In this document: piece by piece, positions 25,739 to 34,955 of the stretch
Layout: every line of letters starts with the position of its first letter
Numbering within the stretch: the stretch's first letter is position 1
NCBI GenBank assembly: GCA_964404285.1
Contig: CAYOJK010000001.1
Location: 186,001 to 250,000 of the forward strand
Direction: 5' to 3'
DNA from: JBASEY01 sp964404285
GTDB taxonomy: Bacteria > CSSED10-310
Length of the DNA: 64,000 nucleotides
The notes under the pieces: generated by a model
Told to the model about the DNA's origin: nothing
The model's input: the letters and a program-made list of their open reading frames with translations, nothing else
Databases searched by the model: none
Position numbers and translations under genes: made by a program

Positions 25739-27922
25739 ATGTCAATAGAACAGTCGGAATTTCGATATCTACAGGGTACTTTTAAGGATTTAGAAGGTCC
25801 GATAGGAGGCAATGTATCTTCATTACTATGGTGTCCTGTCACAAGGGGTCGATTATGGTGCGGCACAGTCGCAGGAGAACTTTACTTTAAAGATATCAAT
25901 TCAGCTTGGCAGCGATGTGAGCCCCCGTTTCGCCCGATGATGAAGGTGGAGTCCATTGAAGTAGTGACTGGCTCCAAGCCTGCTTTATTAGCGCTTTCAA
26001 ATACAGGTAACTTAGCAATCAGCACAGACGACGGACAGTCATGGATGCATAATCTTCCTGGTTTGAACGAAGAATCTTTACGTGTAATCCAACGCCACCC
26101 ATTACATTCTGGTTATGTTTTGGCCGGCGCTCGTAATGGGCTGTTTTATTCCCCGGATAACGGAAGAACTTGGGGGTGTTTTTCTACCAAACAATCTTTT
26201 ACATTCATAACGGCAATCGAATTTAGCAGCGTTGACCCGCTACTTTTTTTTGTCGCTGATTCCGATGGTTTTTCTGCTCGAGTCTTGATGACTGAAAACG
26301 GAGGTTTTACATTCACGACGATTCTTGAAGGAGAGACGCTTTTTAATCAGATTCATTCATTGATTCTTCACGATTCGACATTGTGGGTGGGAGGATCTGG
26401 ATTCGGATGGCGAGCAGCTCGCGCCACGATCGGAAAGACAGTTTCTTGGCGTAGGCTGTCAAGCAGTCTGCCGGTCACCGCGATAACATGCATGGAAAAG
26501 ACCCACGATGGGCGGATTATTATTGGCAGCAATGGAAGTGGTTTATATTGTTTTTCGGAAGAAAAAGAGAGCTGGAAACGAATAGACATTGAACCCAAAA
26601 GGCGCTATGTGAGCTGTCTGTCTGCATCTTCAGCCGGTCTCGCTGCAGGATTTCTGGACTACGGACTCGCAATGGAATCTTCAGGTGATTGGATCGAAAT
26701 AAACGAAAAGCTGTATGCCCGAAATATATCACGACTTCAACAATTCGGTGAAGAACTTCTAGCCGTTGCTGATGAACAACTCTTTATTCGAACCGCAGAT
26801 CGTAACTGGAGTGTTCTACCTGGCTTTCAGCTCGTACAAGATGTTCTCGCCCATGGATCCCGCTGTTTCACCACCGGCCTTTACAGCGGTGTTTTTCAAA
26901 GAGATCTGGATCCGCGTTCTCAATGGAAAGATTTGAAACTGCCTGCTGGTCGCGCGATGTTGGTTCGAACATCTTCAAAAGGCGACCTTTTTGTTATGAC
27001 GCTTGTCAAGCGTGATCGATTTCGGTTCTTCCAGTTTGATTCGAATGGCCCCTGCAATCAAGCTCCCTGGAAAGAGTGCTGCCCTGACTTACCTATTTCA
27101 GGGTTTGTCAATGATTTTGCTGTTGATTTCTCTGAAGACATCTGTTTTATCACCGTCTCATCTTCTCAAGGTATCTTTTGCTACGATAGTTATACAAACA
27201 GGTGGCTTCCCTCACAACTGCCGGAAGCTACACGAGTATCCGGGCTCTATAGATCCCGCCATAACCCCGATGTGCTTTATGCTGCAACAGGACGAATCCT
27301 GCTAAAATCATTGGATTTTGGCCGCTCTTTTGAAGAGATTATCGGTATTTTCCCATCAAAAATCTCCTCGTTAACAGTGTCGGGATTGAGCTTTGAATCC
27401 ATTTGGATTTCGACCGAAAACGGCGGAATTTATGTTTCTCACTATCCCAATTATTGGAATGCACTACACCAGGATGAAGTATTGCTTCCTATCAACCAGA
27501 TAGCGGTGGACACAATCAATCAAGGTATCATGTACTGCGGCACCCAAGGAGTATCATGCCGACAACTGGCAATTCCCAGCATCAATGCACATTTACAAAA
27601 AGAGGCCGCGCCTCAGCAAGCATCTTTGCGTGTGTATGGCAAAAACCCCGGACCAGCTCTTGAGGTTGATTTACATTATTTGTTGATCAAGCCCGGAACA
27701 AAAACATTCTCTCATCTGAAAATTGATGGTGATTTATTGAAACGAAGTTCAAAACCTTGGCCTATCCGTTTAACACTAGAAGCCTTAGCGGATAATATTG
27801 AGCTATCGACCAGTGACGTTTCAAAAAGCCTACTTCGAAAAGATAACAAAATTGCAGTTGCTCTTTGTTTTCCGGAAAAATTTCACCCGGTCTGTGACAT
27901 ACAATTGGCCCAAATAAAATAG
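25739..27922 (+). CDS. BNR/sortilin-type beta-propeller protein
   Basis: The ATG at 25739 is chosen because GAGG lies just upstream; the frame extends to 25643 with basic, poorly conserved sequence. The 727-residue product is built of beta-propeller blades with BNR/Asp-box signatures (STDDGQSW, SPDNGRTWG, TENGGFTF, SLDFGRSFEEI, STENGGIY) and blade-start sequences such as LLALSNTGNLAI and VLAGARNGLFYS. The last 100 residues look like a small beta-sandwich. Such proteins resemble photosystem assembly factor Ycf48/sortilin propellers and bind proteins or glycans. No signal peptide is visible, so either it is cytoplasmic or the start is upstream. No enzymatic residues can be named. Confidence 0.75.
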   Translation: MSIEQSEFRYLQGTFKDLEGPIGGNVSSLLWCPVTRGRLWCGTVAGELYFKDINSAWQRCEPPFRPMMKVESIEVVTGSKPALLALSNTGNLAISTDDGQSWMHNLPGLNEESLRVIQRHPLHSGYVLAGARNGLFYSPDNGRTWGCFSTKQSFTFITAIEFSSVDPLLFFVADSDGFSARVLMTENGGFTFTTILEGETLFNQIHSLILHDSTLWVGGSGFGWRAARATIGKTVSWRRLSSSLPVTAITCMEKTHDGRIIIGSNGSGLYCFSEEKESWKRIDIEPKRRYVSCLSASSAGLAAGFLDYGLAMESSGDWIEINEKLYARNISRLQQFGEELLAVADEQLFIRTADRNWSVLPGFQLVQDVLAHGSRCFTTGLYSGVFQRDLDPRSQWKDLKLPAGRAMLVRTSSKGDLFVMTLVKRDRFRFFQFDSNGPCNQAPWKECCPDLPISGFVNDFAVDFSEDICFITVSSSQGIFCYDSYTNRWLPSQLPEATRVSGLYRSRHNPDVLYAATGRILLKSLDFGRSFEEIIGIFPSKISSLTVSGLSFESIWISTENGGIYVSHYPNYWNALHQDEVLLPINQIAVDTINQGIMYCGTQGVSCRQLAIPSINAHLQKEAAPQQASLRVYGKNPGPALEVDLHYLLIKPGTKTFSHLKIDGDLLKRSSKPWPIRLTLEALADNIELSTSDVSKSLLRKDNKIAVALCFPEKFHPVCDIQLAQIK

Positions 27923-28132
27923 CGTTTCTACGTCCCATCCCTTATCGTCCATATTTTCACGCCGAATTGAGATTTGGGTCTGCTTGCCTGATCAGTTTTT
28001 TTTTGAGAGGATAAAAATCCTTGCTATGTCTGCCGGCCTATTCGCCTGCTGATGAGTTCCATATAAACATTTCTCAGGGAGACTGTCATGAAAAAGAATC
28101 CGTCCAAACCTGTAAAACAACCGGAGGTATCT

Positions 28133-28774
28133 ATGAATCTTGCATCCTTTATTGACCATACACTATTGAAACCCGATGCAACTGGGGAAGCTATAGATGT
28201 GCTTTGCCGTGAAACGATTGAAAATCGTTTTGCGTCGGTTTGTGTCAATCCTATCCATGTTTCTAGAGCCGTCAAAAACATGAAAGACTCAGGAATACCT
28301 GTCACCTCGGTCGTTGGTTTCCCTCTTGGCGCCAACTCTTGGGAAATCAAAGCAGCTGAAACTCGCGATGTCATTTCACAAGGAGCCGGCGAAATTGACA
28401 TGGTGATCAATATTGGAGCATTGAAAGATGGTCATTATCAGGTCGTTTTTCGTGATATTGAAGCAGTTGTCCAAGCAGCTTCCGGTCGACCAGTTAAAGT
28501 GATTATAGAGACTGCTCTATTGACTGATGATCAAAAAGTGGCTGCATGCGTATTAGCTAAGGCGGCTGGAGCAGCTTTTGTCAAAACATCCACCGGCTTT
28601 GGCCCGTCCGGTGCAACAGTTGAAGATGTTAGGCTGATGCGCAGCGTGGTCGGCCCGGAAATGGGAGTCAAAGCATCAGGCGGGATTCGTGACGCAACAA
28701 CAGCCCACGCGATGATTGCAGCCGGTGCATCCAGACTTGGCGCCAGCGCCTCGTTAGCTATTATCAACGAGTGA
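28133..28774 (+). CDS. deoC: Deoxyribose-phosphate aldolase
   Basis: The 213-residue class I aldolase has FASVCVNP, the lysine-containing AAFVKTSTGFGPSGA (Schiff-base lysine) and GVKASGGIRD. It cleaves 2-deoxyribose-5-phosphate to glyceraldehyde-3-phosphate and acetaldehyde, the last step of deoxynucleoside catabolism. ATG 28133 has GGAGG 5 nt upstream and gives the usual family N-terminus (ASFIDHTLLKPDA). An ATG at 28088 also has GGGAG upstream and would add 15 lysine- and proline-rich residues, so the start is not settled. It is 9 nt upstream of the pyrimidine phosphorylase gene. Confidence 0.95.
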   Translation: MNLASFIDHTLLKPDATGEAIDVLCRETIENRFASVCVNPIHVSRAVKNMKDSGIPVTSVVGFPLGANSWEIKAAETRDVISQGAGEIDMVINIGALKDGHYQVVFRDIEAVVQAASGRPVKVIIETALLTDDQKVAACVLAKAAGAAFVKTSTGFGPSGATVEDVRLMRSVVGPEMGVKASGGIRDATTAHAMIAAGASRLGASASLAIINE

Positions 28775-28783
28775 GGTGAGTAC

Positions 28784-30091
28784 ATGCTGACATCGGTTAT
28801 CATACAGAAAAAACGGGATAACGAAGAGTTACCGCCTGAAATTATACGCCGGTTCATCGATGACTATGTTGCCGGCCATATACCCGATTATCAGGCGTCT
28901 GCTTTCTTGATGGCAGTCTATTTTAACGGCATGACCGATACCGAAACATCCGCTTTGACACAGGCAATGATGGACTCCGGTGAACGATTCGATCCATCCG
29001 ATTTTAACGGCGTTACTGCAGATAAACATTCAACCGGCGGCGTCGGCGACAAAGTCAGCATCCCTCTCGCTCCGCTTGTCGCCTCTTGCGGTGTGATGGT
29101 GCCGATGATGTCAGGTCGCGGTCTTGGGCACACTGGCGGCACACTCGACAAACTGGAAAGTATCCCAGGGTTTCAAACAAATCTTGACCGGAATCGCTTT
29201 ATGCACGTTTTGGATTCCGTTGGTGTTGCCATGATCGGCCAGAGTGACCGAATGGTTCCCGCAGATAAAAAGCTCTATGCATTAAGAGATGTCACGGCAA
29301 CAGTAGAGTGTATTCCATTGATAGCAGCCTCGATCATGTCCAAAAAAATCGCTTCTGGTCCAAAAAATCTTATTCTCGATGTCAAGGTCGGTCGAGGCGC
29401 TTTCATGAAAAATGTCAATGAAGCTCGAAAGCTAGCCCAGGCAATGGTTTCAATCGGAATCTCTCATCAACGTAACGTGCAAGCACGTTTGACGGATATG
29501 GACACTGAACCTTTAGGGCGCATGATCGGTAATAGCCTTGAAATCATTGAATCTGCTGAGTTGCTTCAAGGCCGTGGCCCCGGCGATCTGAAAGAACTTA
29601 CCTTGACACTCGCTGCAGATATGTTGGTGATGGCAGGAACATCCACGACATTTGAGGAAGCTCGACACCTTCTGGAAAAGAAACTGGTTTCAGGTGAAGC
29701 CTTTGATGTTTTCCTGAAAATGGTGGAAGCTCAAGGTGGTGATCCCAACGCGGTCACTCCCCCCTATTCGCTGCCGGTCAGCGCCAAAACACTCACACTA
29801 TCAGCGCCTAAAAGCGGGTTGATAGGTGGCATCAATCCCATGACTTTAGGGTTGACCGCTGTTGAACTCGGTGCAGGACGCACTAAGATCGATGATCAAA
29901 TCGATCCACAAGTCGGATTCGAATTATTAGTTAAAGTGGGGGAAGCTGTTTCAAAAGGGCAAGAAATGATACGGGTTTTCTTTACACGACCCTTCGAACA
30001 GAGCCAGTTGGAAGCGATACGCAATGCTTTTGAAATCAGCGACGTCAAACCACCTGAAAAGGCGCTTTTACTGGACCGGATTATACCCTAA
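28784..30091 (+). CDS. pdp: Pyrimidine-nucleoside (thymidine/uridine) phosphorylase
   Basis: The 435-residue protein matches the nucleoside phosphorylase II family: the DKHSTGGVGDKVSIP loop, the MSGRGLGHTGGTLDKLE signature, and DVKVGRGAFMK. It uses phosphate to split thymidine or uridine into base and (deoxy)ribose-1-phosphate. With deoC just upstream it forms a deoxynucleoside salvage pair. GGTGAG precedes the ATG. The substrate (deoA thymidine versus broader pdp) cannot be decided from sequence, so the symbol is tentative. A phosphopentomutase, needed to link the two steps, is not in the window; cdd is 8 kb away. Confidence 0.94.
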   Translation: MLTSVIIQKKRDNEELPPEIIRRFIDDYVAGHIPDYQASAFLMAVYFNGMTDTETSALTQAMMDSGERFDPSDFNGVTADKHSTGGVGDKVSIPLAPLVASCGVMVPMMSGRGLGHTGGTLDKLESIPGFQTNLDRNRFMHVLDSVGVAMIGQSDRMVPADKKLYALRDVTATVECIPLIAASIMSKKIASGPKNLILDVKVGRGAFMKNVNEARKLAQAMVSIGISHQRNVQARLTDMDTEPLGRMIGNSLEIIESAELLQGRGPGDLKELTLTLAADMLVMAGTSTTFEEARHLLEKKLVSGEAFDVFLKMVEAQGGDPNAVTPPYSLPVSAKTLTLSAPKSGLIGGINPMTLGLTAVELGAGRTKIDDQIDPQVGFELLVKVGEAVSKGQEMIRVFFTRPFEQSQLEAIRNAFEISDVKPPEKALLLDRIIP

Positions 30092-30129
30092 CAATCTTCG
30101 GAGCTTAACTATTCAAGATGTAATCAACC

Positions 30130-30414
30130 ATGAATCAAGATATCAGAATTACCGTTCTCGCTGCTGCTGCCATCAGTATTGGTCTTATCGTTTTAGCTGC
30201 AAATCCAAACTATCGAATTTCTAAGAACTGGGAATCCAATAAAGATTATTATCCAGGAATTGGAGATTTTCAGGATGCAACACCTTCTTTCGTCTCACCT
30301 TCATCGCTCGACACTTCGTTTGCTGACCCGGATCAAGAAGCTCTTGATGACGATGTTATCCAAAATCCGAAAGATTTAACTTTAATATACACTAATTCCG
30401 GTATCGAGTTCTGA
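30130..30414 (+). CDS. Small single-pass membrane protein
   Basis: This 94-residue protein has one hydrophobic segment near the N-terminus (VLAAAAISIGLIVLAA, about residues 10-26) and then an acidic, disordered-looking tail rich in Asp, Ser and Pro. I recognise no family. It starts 38 nt after the phosphorylase gene and ends 2 nt before the comEC ATG, so it is probably co-transcribed. It could be a small membrane partner of the uptake apparatus, but this is position-based only. The ribosome binding site is weak. Confidence 0.6.
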   Translation: MNQDIRITVLAAAAISIGLIVLAANPNYRISKNWESNKDYYPGIGDFQDATPSFVSPSSLDTSFADPDQEALDDDVIQNPKDLTLIYTNSGIEF

Positions 30415-30416
30415 TC

Positions 30417-33218
30417 ATGAATCGTTGGGTGACAGCAGGTGCAACAGGTTTGGTAACCGGCATCGCTATCGCCATGGTGTTTACTATTCCGATCAGCTTG
30501 ACCAAAAGCCTATTCATTTTCGGATTTATTTCGATCATCCTCTCCCTTTTTCTGATTCATACTCGACATGCGGTTCGCATCACTTCTTTCATTGGTTTTG
30601 CTGTTCTTGGCCTGGCAAACACAATCCGTTTTCAGGATACATCTTTTCCTGGTCATCTTGCAGAGGCTGTTCTTCGCCTGACTAACGATACAAATATCAC
30701 TCTGGAGGGAGTCGTTTTCGAGCCCCCGGATATCCGTGAAACATATACTATCGTTCCTTTGAAAGTGATTCGCTTGCTGAATACGGATGGAGTTCCTGTC
30801 CCAATTCAGAAAGGGAATGTGTATATTCGCCTTTATCCTTCAGTTGGTGAAATATACCACAGTATCGGTTATGGAGATCGTTTGGAATTCCGATCGATCG
30901 CCCTTTCCGAGCCTGATGCTGCGGCTAATCCCGGCGCATTTGACATGAAAAAATTTCTTAATAATCAGAGATTTTATGCCATCGCAGCGATCCGACATCC
31001 CAACCAGATCGAACACAAAGGTTCCGGAATCGGCAACCCGTTGATTCGAGTTGCTGAAACCGTAAAAAATCATTTACTGATTATCATCAAGAAAACACTT
31101 CCCAATCCTGAATCCACTTTTCTTGGCGGCGTTTTACTTGGTCTGCGTTCAGGTTTATCGTTAGACGTTCGAGATAATTTTCGAGCAGCCGGCGTTTCTC
31201 ACGTGTTAGCTGTATCCGGCCTATATGTAACGATTATCACGTTGTTTTTTATGGGTTTATTCACCCTTTTAAAGGTTCCACGAACGTCGGCATTCATACT
31301 CATTTTATGTGCGCTTATCCTGTTCACTCTGATTACCGGCGCCCGCCCTTCCACAATTCGTGCATCGATCATGAACAGCGTCACTCTTCTTTTCTTTTAT
31401 TTTCGCGGCATCAAGCTAAGTCGATCCATTCTTTTGGGAATCTCTGTCGCTGCAATTTATATTCTGCTTCGAAACCCGCTTTTACTTACTGAAGCAGCGT
31501 TTTTGTTTTCGTTCAGCGCTGTGTTGTCATTAGCTTTATTGACTCAGCCGGTTTTGCGCTTTTGCATGATCGCTTTGCGAGGTTTCTTCCGGATTTTTCT
31601 TTTTTTTGAATTCTTGTTTTTTGCATACACCTTCTCATTCACACCAGACAATCCATTCAAATCCCCTGTTTTGGTTATTTTTGGATTGCTAATTCTAGTA
31701 TTGGGTATTCTGGCAGATCATTTTCTGCCATCTTTATTTGAGTTTCGTCGATTGCCATTTTGGTTCACGACATTTTTTGCTGCACAAATCGCCATTCAAC
31801 TCGGCATGTTTCCTTTGACAGCTTTTTATTTTAAAAAGATTTCAGTTGCAGCTCCCCTTGCCAATTTTATCGCCATACCTTTGATAGGTGTGATTGTTCA
31901 GCTTGGCCTTTTTGCCGGAATCTTAGGATCTATACCAATTGTAGGCATTTATGCGGCCTTGTGCCTAAACGCCGCTAATTGGGTGTTTATTCGTGTTTTT
32001 CTTCAATCAGCCCATTTTTTTGGCGCTCGTTTTCCGTTTCCCGATATTTCTCCACCCAGCCCAAGGTTTCTGGCTATTTATTACCTGATACTTTTATTAA
32101 TCGTTGTAAGGCCTCTTCTTTTATCTCATCTTGCGCCACGAGCACGTTATTTATACCGTAATCTCCGTCTGCCGGCAGTGGGAGTTCGTTTGGCTATTCT
32201 TTTAATCCTGATCGTTTTTTTAACTGTTTTTGGCATTCGCTCAGCGCATAACACACCATCTCAGCTGACAGTCACTCTTCTAAACCCGTCACTGTTTTAT
32301 ATGGGCGGCGGCAATGCAATCCATATCCGCACACCCGCTGGAAGCCATTTTCTAGTGGACGCCGGACCGATGTTTGATCTTCGGCAAAATGAGCCTATAC
32401 CTATCGACATTGGGCAGCGTGTGGTCATTCCCGCGCTGCTGGAAAACGGCGCCCGTAAATTGAAAGGCCTCGTTCTGACAAGCTTTGAATCTCGACACAT
32501 CGGTGGCGCGATAGCAATTCTTGAGAATCCCCAGTTTCATATCGATACGATCTACCATGCTTTACCGACTAATTATGCATTTGATAGCCGTGATACTGAT
32601 TCTTTGCTTCATGCTTTGAATGATCCCGCTCTTTTAGAAGGGAATTCCCGGCGCTATGCAGAACTGGCTGCCTGGGCTCTGCATGATATTTATTCGCTTG
32701 CAGACTCACAGGCCATCCCTCTTGAAACGATCGAGGCTGGAGATATTATTCACCGGGAATCAGCTCAAAATAACAACGAACACGACGTTGTCATTTCAGT
32801 GCTCAATCCTCCTCCAGACCGTTATTCCGGACCATACAGTTCGCAATCAAATGGAGTTATTCTGCATATTCAATACGGCAAGACGGGTATCCTTTTAAAC
32901 TCCAGCGCCGGTCGAGATGTTCAAGATGTGCTTCTTGAAGCCTATCTGCCACCCTTTCAAGTTGTTCAACTCCCCGCAAATGGCACAGAGCAAGCTTTGA
33001 ATCCGGATTTTGTTGCCGGAACAAAAGCCGCAGTTGTCTCAACCTTGCCGTCTCGATGGGCGCAACGTAATACAGCAGGAACTCGTGAAATCATTAAAAG
33101 CCTGGGAATTCAGTATTTCGATGCAACACACGAAGGCGCTTTAGTCATCACCTCTGACGGCAAAAATCTGCAGATTCATGGTTATCAATCCAAGATTACA
33201 AAGGCGCCGGCGCTATGA
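30417..33218 (+). CDS. comEC: ComEC/Rec2 DNA-uptake channel with degenerate metallo-beta-lactamase domain
   Basis: The 933-residue protein has N-terminal helices and a DUF4131-like extracellular part, then the Competence domain (about 230-570) with FLGGVLLGLRSGL and RAAGVSHVLAVSGLY, and a C-terminal ComEC metallo-beta-lactamase-like part (about 615-930). ComEC carries single-stranded DNA across the inner membrane in natural transformation. The C-terminal domain lacks the metal-binding signature: the expected HxHxDH position reads TSFESRH. So its nuclease activity is probably lost, and the next-but-one gene encodes a free-standing intact version. It overlaps comEA by 4 nt (ATGA). ComEC appears to be the main gene of a 5-gene coupled run. 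Confidence 0.9.
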   Translation: MNRWVTAGATGLVTGIAIAMVFTIPISLTKSLFIFGFISIILSLFLIHTRHAVRITSFIGFAVLGLANTIRFQDTSFPGHLAEAVLRLTNDTNITLEGVVFEPPDIRETYTIVPLKVIRLLNTDGVPVPIQKGNVYIRLYPSVGEIYHSIGYGDRLEFRSIALSEPDAAANPGAFDMKKFLNNQRFYAIAAIRHPNQIEHKGSGIGNPLIRVAETVKNHLLIIIKKTLPNPESTFLGGVLLGLRSGLSLDVRDNFRAAGVSHVLAVSGLYVTIITLFFMGLFTLLKVPRTSAFILILCALILFTLITGARPSTIRASIMNSVTLLFFYFRGIKLSRSILLGISVAAIYILLRNPLLLTEAAFLFSFSAVLSLALLTQPVLRFCMIALRGFFRIFLFFEFLFFAYTFSFTPDNPFKSPVLVIFGLLILVLGILADHFLPSLFEFRRLPFWFTTFFAAQIAIQLGMFPLTAFYFKKISVAAPLANFIAIPLIGVIVQLGLFAGILGSIPIVGIYAALCLNAANWVFIRVFLQSAHFFGARFPFPDISPPSPRFLAIYYLILLLIVVRPLLLSHLAPRARYLYRNLRLPAVGVRLAILLILIVFLTVFGIRSAHNTPSQLTVTLLNPSLFYMGGGNAIHIRTPAGSHFLVDAGPMFDLRQNEPIPIDIGQRVVIPALLENGARKLKGLVLTSFESRHIGGAIAILENPQFHIDTIYHALPTNYAFDSRDTDSLLHALNDPALLEGNSRRYAELAAWALHDIYSLADSQAIPLETIEAGDIIHRESAQNNNEHDVVISVLNPPPDRYSGPYSSQSNGVILHIQYGKTGILLNSSAGRDVQDVLLEAYLPPFQVVQLPANGTEQALNPDFVAGTKAAVVSTLPSRWAQRNTAGTREIIKSLGIQYFDATHEGALVITSDGKNLQIHGYQSKITKAPAL

Positions 33219-33931
33219 AGTTTACACGATTACAGTTGATTCTTCTGAGCTCCGGCCTTCTAGTCTCTTCCATAGCGCTATGGACTCTTGTAGCACATCA
33301 AGAAACGAATCTGATAGAAACCGCTTCAAACCTGAATATGGTCTCGGCAAATTATACTTATACTCCAATAGTGAAAAAAGAAGCAGTAAAAGACATGTAT
33401 GGAAACGAGATCATTTTGTTTAGCGACAACGGCTTTATCAGGGTCAATATAAACAGCTCCAACATCGATGAGTTGGTTCGACTCCCTGGAGTAGGCCCTG
33501 CAACTGCCTTACGTATCTTGGAATACCGTCAAGCTCACGGCCCATTCAAAGAAGCATCCGATCTGCTGAAAATCAAAGGCATAGGTCCCAAAACACTCGC
33601 TCGCATAAGCGATCAGGTTTTTGTCGGAAAACCTGATGATTTGAGCCTGGAGCAAATTGAAAATATTAAAGCGGCTGGAGAAGAGAAGAAAAAATCTGAA
33701 AAAACGGTTACACTGAAAGCTGGTCCATGTGGTCCGGGTCGAGTCAACATCAACACAGCGACTCTTGAGGAATTACAGACGTTGCCGCGAGTCGGCCCGA
33801 AAATCGCTCAACGAATTCTAGATGATCGCGCCGCTAATGGGCCGTTTAAAGATGCGGCCGATCTTATTCGGGTAAAAGGCATCGGCCTCAAAACACTTGA
33901 AAGGATGATCGATAAAATCTGTGCAGAATAA
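33215..33931 (+). CDS. ComEA-like DNA-binding protein with two HhH domains
   Basis: The 238-residue protein has an N-terminal signal-anchor helix (LLSSGLLVSSIALWTLVA), a short spacer, and two helix-hairpin-helix domains: residues about 75-140 (VNINSSNIDELVRLPGVGPATA) and about 175-238 (VNINTATLEELQTLPRVGPKIA). ComEA normally has a single HhH pair and binds double-stranded DNA at the outer face of the inner membrane. The two HhH modules are similar enough (GPFK.A.DL..ikGIG.KTL) to be a tandem duplication. Start overlaps the end of comEC by 4 nt. Likely a DNA receptor for uptake, possibly binding longer DNA or bridging. Confidence 0.85.
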   Translation: MKFTRLQLILLSSGLLVSSIALWTLVAHQETNLIETASNLNMVSANYTYTPIVKKEAVKDMYGNEIILFSDNGFIRVNINSSNIDELVRLPGVGPATALRILEYRQAHGPFKEASDLLKIKGIGPKTLARISDQVFVGKPDDLSLEQIENIKAAGEEKKKSEKTVTLKAGPCGPGRVNINTATLEELQTLPRVGPKIAQRILDDRAANGPFKDAADLIRVKGIGLKTLERMIDKICAE

Positions 33932-34955
33932 CGTAACAAACCTTGATAGAAACGTCACCATTGTTCCTGCTCCTAAACGGTTTTTCCGAACGGAATGGTT
34001 TATCGTATTGCTGGTACTATTAATAGCGACTGTGGTTTGGGTATTGGTTTGGCACCTATATAAACGGGATCCGATAAATGATCATCCCCTGTACCATGAA
34101 CAGCAAAAACTCAAAGAACTGGAGGTTGTATTTCTGGATGTGCGCCAAGGTGATTCCATTTTTATCCGCACCCCAAATGGGCGAATAATTTTAATCGATG
34201 CCGGCCAAGGAGCCTCACAATACGTCTTTTATGACGCCGGAAAGCATACTATTCTGTCCTTTCTGCAAAAGCAGGGAATCTCACGAATCGACACTCTGGT
34301 CATGACTCACCCTCATGCTGATCACTATGGGGGAATGCCTGCTATAGTTGAGGCCATCGAAATAGGCGAATATTTAGACCCGGGAATGGACCACCCAGCT
34401 CCATCCTACCTGGCGCTGTTGGAGTCGATATTAGCGAAAGGTATCCCATACCGTGAAATCGCCGCTCCAATGATATTGGATTGGGATCCGGAAATTTTGG
34501 TACAGGTTCTATGGCCGGAAAAAGGGTTTGCAACTTTAAATCCCAACGATATCTCTATCGTCATACGGGTAGTATATGGAGATGTCGTCTATCTGTTTTC
34601 CGGCGACATTGAAACTGATGTAGAAAGTGTTTTGAATCTTTATGAGGACCAACTAAGAACTACGGTTTTAAAAGTTCCCCATCATGGAAGCGATACATCG
34701 TCATCTCTCGGGTTTTTGGAATATGTGATTCCTCGCCTGGCAGTGATTAGTGTCGGCTATAAAAACCGCTTTGACCATCCCGTTTCCGATATTCTTACAC
34801 GATACGAAAAACTCGATGTTCCAGTGCTTCGAACGGATCGTCAAGGAACTATCCACACCGTTACCAATGGTAGAGTTGTCCGCGTCCATCCGGAGCTCGG
34901 TAATTCTTTCGAAATCTTTCCTTTTCCAAGCGTTTCTCCGGAGGGAGCGCCATGA
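33921..34955 (+). CDS. Membrane-anchored ComEC-type metallo-beta-lactamase hydrolase
   Basis: The start is GTG at 33921, overlapping the comEA-like gene by 11 nt. The 344-residue protein has one TM helix (about 25-47) and then a complete metallo-beta-lactamase fold of the ComEC C-terminal type: the HxHxDH motif in MTHPHADHYGG (about residues 130-135), the Asp of FSGDIE and the His pair in VPHHGSDTSS. The active site would face outside the membrane. In standard ComEC proteins this domain is fused to the channel; here the fused copy is degenerate and this protein appears to supply the catalytic function, inferred to be degradation of one DNA strand or a nucleotide. A 4-nt ATGA overlap joins it to the next gene. 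Confidence 0.86.
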   Translation: MQNNVTNLDRNVTIVPAPKRFFRTEWFIVLLVLLIATVVWVLVWHLYKRDPINDHPLYHEQQKLKELEVVFLDVRQGDSIFIRTPNGRIILIDAGQGASQYVFYDAGKHTILSFLQKQGISRIDTLVMTHPHADHYGGMPAIVEAIEIGEYLDPGMDHPAPSYLALLESILAKGIPYREIAAPMILDWDPEILVQVLWPEKGFATLNPNDISIVIRVVYGDVVYLFSGDIETDVESVLNLYEDQLRTTVLKVPHHGSDTSSSLGFLEYVIPRLAVISVGYKNRFDHPVSDILTRYEKLDVPVLRTDRQGTIHTVTNGRVVRVHPELGNSFEIFPFPSVSPEGAP

